DNA of 35,775 bases, taken from assembly GCF_000233955.1 (NCBI RefSeq), contig NZ_JH376608.1:1468-37242 (forward strand), read 5' to 3'. Each line of letters opens with the position of its first letter. Position 1 is the first letter of the stretch. Positions 34,930 through 35,775 of this stretch are shown piece by piece. The stretch comes from Paraprevotella clara YIT 11840 (GTDB taxonomy: Bacteria; Bacteroidota; Bacteroidia; Bacteroidales; Bacteroidaceae). The notes beneath the pieces were generated by a model. The model was not told where the DNA came from, made no database searches, and was given only the letters and a program-made list of their open reading frames with translations. A program made the translations under genes and the position numbers.

Positions 34930-35577
34930 ATGAAAAAAGTAAAAGTTTTCATTGCCATGATTGCCGTGGCACTGGGTGGACTTATCATTTGGAGTTGTAC
35001 CCAAGACGAAATGGAAAACGGACAAGGCACCTACCGTTATTCAGCAGAAGAAATCGTCACGCTACGTGCTATGGCAGAAAAGTATGGAGTGCCGGAAGTT
35101 GTATTTGAAACAGAGTCGGGAATCCCACTTCCGACATTGGAAGAAATGGAAGAAACTTTTAAAAACTTCGGGCTGATAAAAGCTTCATTAACGGCTCAGT
35201 TGGAAGTAATAGACTCAACCTCCCACTCAATGGTCTTCAAAACAAAAAAAATCCCATTCAAACGATTATCTTCCATATCCGAAAGCATGAAGACAGAACG
35301 CGAAATCACATATGGAACTTTAATATGGAACATATCCTGGCAACAAAGTGTTTATAATGGAAGTTACCAATGTCCAGTCGTTAGTGCAACGGGAACAATA
35401 GAATTTTCTCCTGAAATGCAACGTCTTGGATATTTTACAAGCAACAATAGAAATTTTTGTTCTATACGTGGGACAGAGTTATACATAACATTTGAATGCC
35501 AAATAAACTACAGTCGTTCTCATTTTAACTTTGCATACTCAGACTGGGTGCATTCTGGATTTAGGCCATATCGGTAA
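34930..35577 (+). CDS. Predicted lipoprotein of unknown function
   Basis: A 215-aa protein that I do not recognise. It has a signal peptide with a lipoprotein-like end (MKKVKVFIAMIAVALGGLIIWSC, split by sense; Cys near residue 23), then an acidic helical stretch (SAEEIVTLRAMAEKYGVPEV, LEEMEETFKNFGLI), then a C-terminal part of beta character with three Cys (YQCPVV, FCSIR, FECQI). The frame is open to an ATG at 34861 that has an ideal AAGGAGGA eight bases before it. That start adds 23 residues with many basic side chains before the same signal peptide. I prefer 34930 because it gives a normal signal, but 34861 has the better binding site. The coding part is AT-rich compared with the core genes. 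Confidence 0.75.
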   Translation: MKKVKVFIAMIAVALGGLIIWSCTQDEMENGQGTYRYSAEEIVTLRAMAEKYGVPEVVFETESGIPLPTLEEMEETFKNFGLIKASLTAQLEVIDSTSHSMVFKTKKIPFKRLSSISESMKTEREITYGTLIWNISWQQSVYNGSYQCPVVSATGTIEFSPEMQRLGYFTSNNRNFCSIRGTELYITFECQINYSRSHFNFAYSDWVHSGFRPYR

Positions 35578-35585
35578 CAATACAC

Positions 35586-35616
35586 ATGAGGTTGCCTCAG
35601 AATCAGGCAACCTCAT
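35586..35616. repeat. Perfect 12-bp inverted repeat after the lipoprotein gene
   Basis: ATGAGGTTGCCT (35586-35597) / AGGCAACCTCAT (35605-35616), with a 7-base loop. It begins 9 bases after the lipoprotein stop and ends 18 bases before the next ATG. No T tract follows on either strand, so it may be a processing or attenuation hairpin rather than a full terminator. Confidence 0.75.
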
Positions 35617-35634
35617 CAAACCAATTAGCTGTAT

Positions 35635-35775
35635 ATGAAACAAATTATCTTTATTTCCATTTTTATCTTTTGGAATTATCTTTGCTTTGGCGCAACTACA
35701 TTCAATACAGATTCTTTACAACGTAGAATGTCACTCTTCGGAACGATGCTGCCGCAAGAAAAGGTATACGTGCAC
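35635..35775 (+). CDS. Partial secreted protein, MG2/alpha-2-macroglobulin-like start
   Basis: The first 47 codons of a gene cut by the window end. It has a signal peptide (KQIIFISIFIFWNYLCFGA) followed by NTDSLQRRMSLFGTMLPQEKVYVH. The final QEKVYVH resembles the P/Q-EKVYLHLD start of Bacteroidetes secreted proteins with MG2-like domains, often followed by a TonB plug. This is a family guess from seven residues. It follows the lipoprotein gene after 57 bases. Confidence 0.6.
   Translation, partial: MKQIIFISIFIFWNYLCFGATTFNTDSLQRRMSLFGTMLPQEKVYVH

Noticed and set aside
1-35775. CRISPR array, insertion sequence, integrase or phage genes
   Set aside because: No regular direct repeats with spacers, no transposase or integrase-like protein and no terminal inverted repeats were seen.

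Overview
This window looks like a chromosomal segment of a gut-type Bacteroidales bacterium, probably Bacteroidaceae or a near relative. Three things point there. The promoters carry the Bacteroidetes -7 box TAnnTTTG and seldom a purine-rich ribosome binding site. The conserved gene order is rsfS-ftsH-cdsA, lpxB-surE, parAB-DUF5683-mltD-rel. The protein families are typical of the order: a PF14905-type outer-membrane barrel, DUF3822, a fulvocin C-related lipoprotein, and a TPR-TM-HTH regulator. Species cannot be fixed from the sequence alone.

Layout. 1-148: two tandem tRNA-Gln(CTG) genes on the minus strand, the first cut by the window edge. 408-3721: rsfS, ftsH and cdsA (ribosome hibernation, membrane proteolysis, phospholipid synthesis). 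3833-5781 (minus): surE-lpxB. 5988-12069: parA, parB, a DUF5683 membrane protein, a MltD-like lytic transglycosylase and a bifunctional Rel (p)ppGpp enzyme. 12101-15174: divergent merR and alaS with interleaved promoters. 15175-15494: non-coding, with a very strong terminator and a threefold repeat that can fold in two exclusive ways. 15495-16931 (minus): a RecD/Dda-like SF1B helicase. 17028-19067: a single-pass membrane protein, a DUF3822 protein and rsmD. 19039-20505 (minus): cardiolipin synthase. 20669-23650 (minus): a large outer-membrane barrel protein with a Gly/Pro/Arg-rich tail. 23863-25973: aroB and a secreted GH43 enzyme. 25957-29653 (minus): gnd-zwf-pgl, the complete oxidative pentose phosphate branch.

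The accessory part begins at about 29.75 kb. It holds a compact operon (29913-34646): an O-antigen-ligase/Wzy-like membrane protein with C-terminal TPRs, a fulvocin C-related lipoprotein with six Cys in its last 40 residues, a polytopic membrane protein with a thioredoxin-like C-terminal domain whose CxxC is degenerate, and a membrane-spanning TPR/coiled-coil/HTH regulator. A second transcription unit (34930 onward) encodes an unrecognised lipoprotein and the start of a protein resembling the alpha-2-macroglobulin (MG2) family. Both units begin with nearly the same 23-bp element (21/23 identical), set at the same distance upstream of the -7 box. This suggests that they form one regulon, perhaps driven by the regulator encoded between them. 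This envelope-peptide system is the most interesting content of the window; its function is inferred, not shown.
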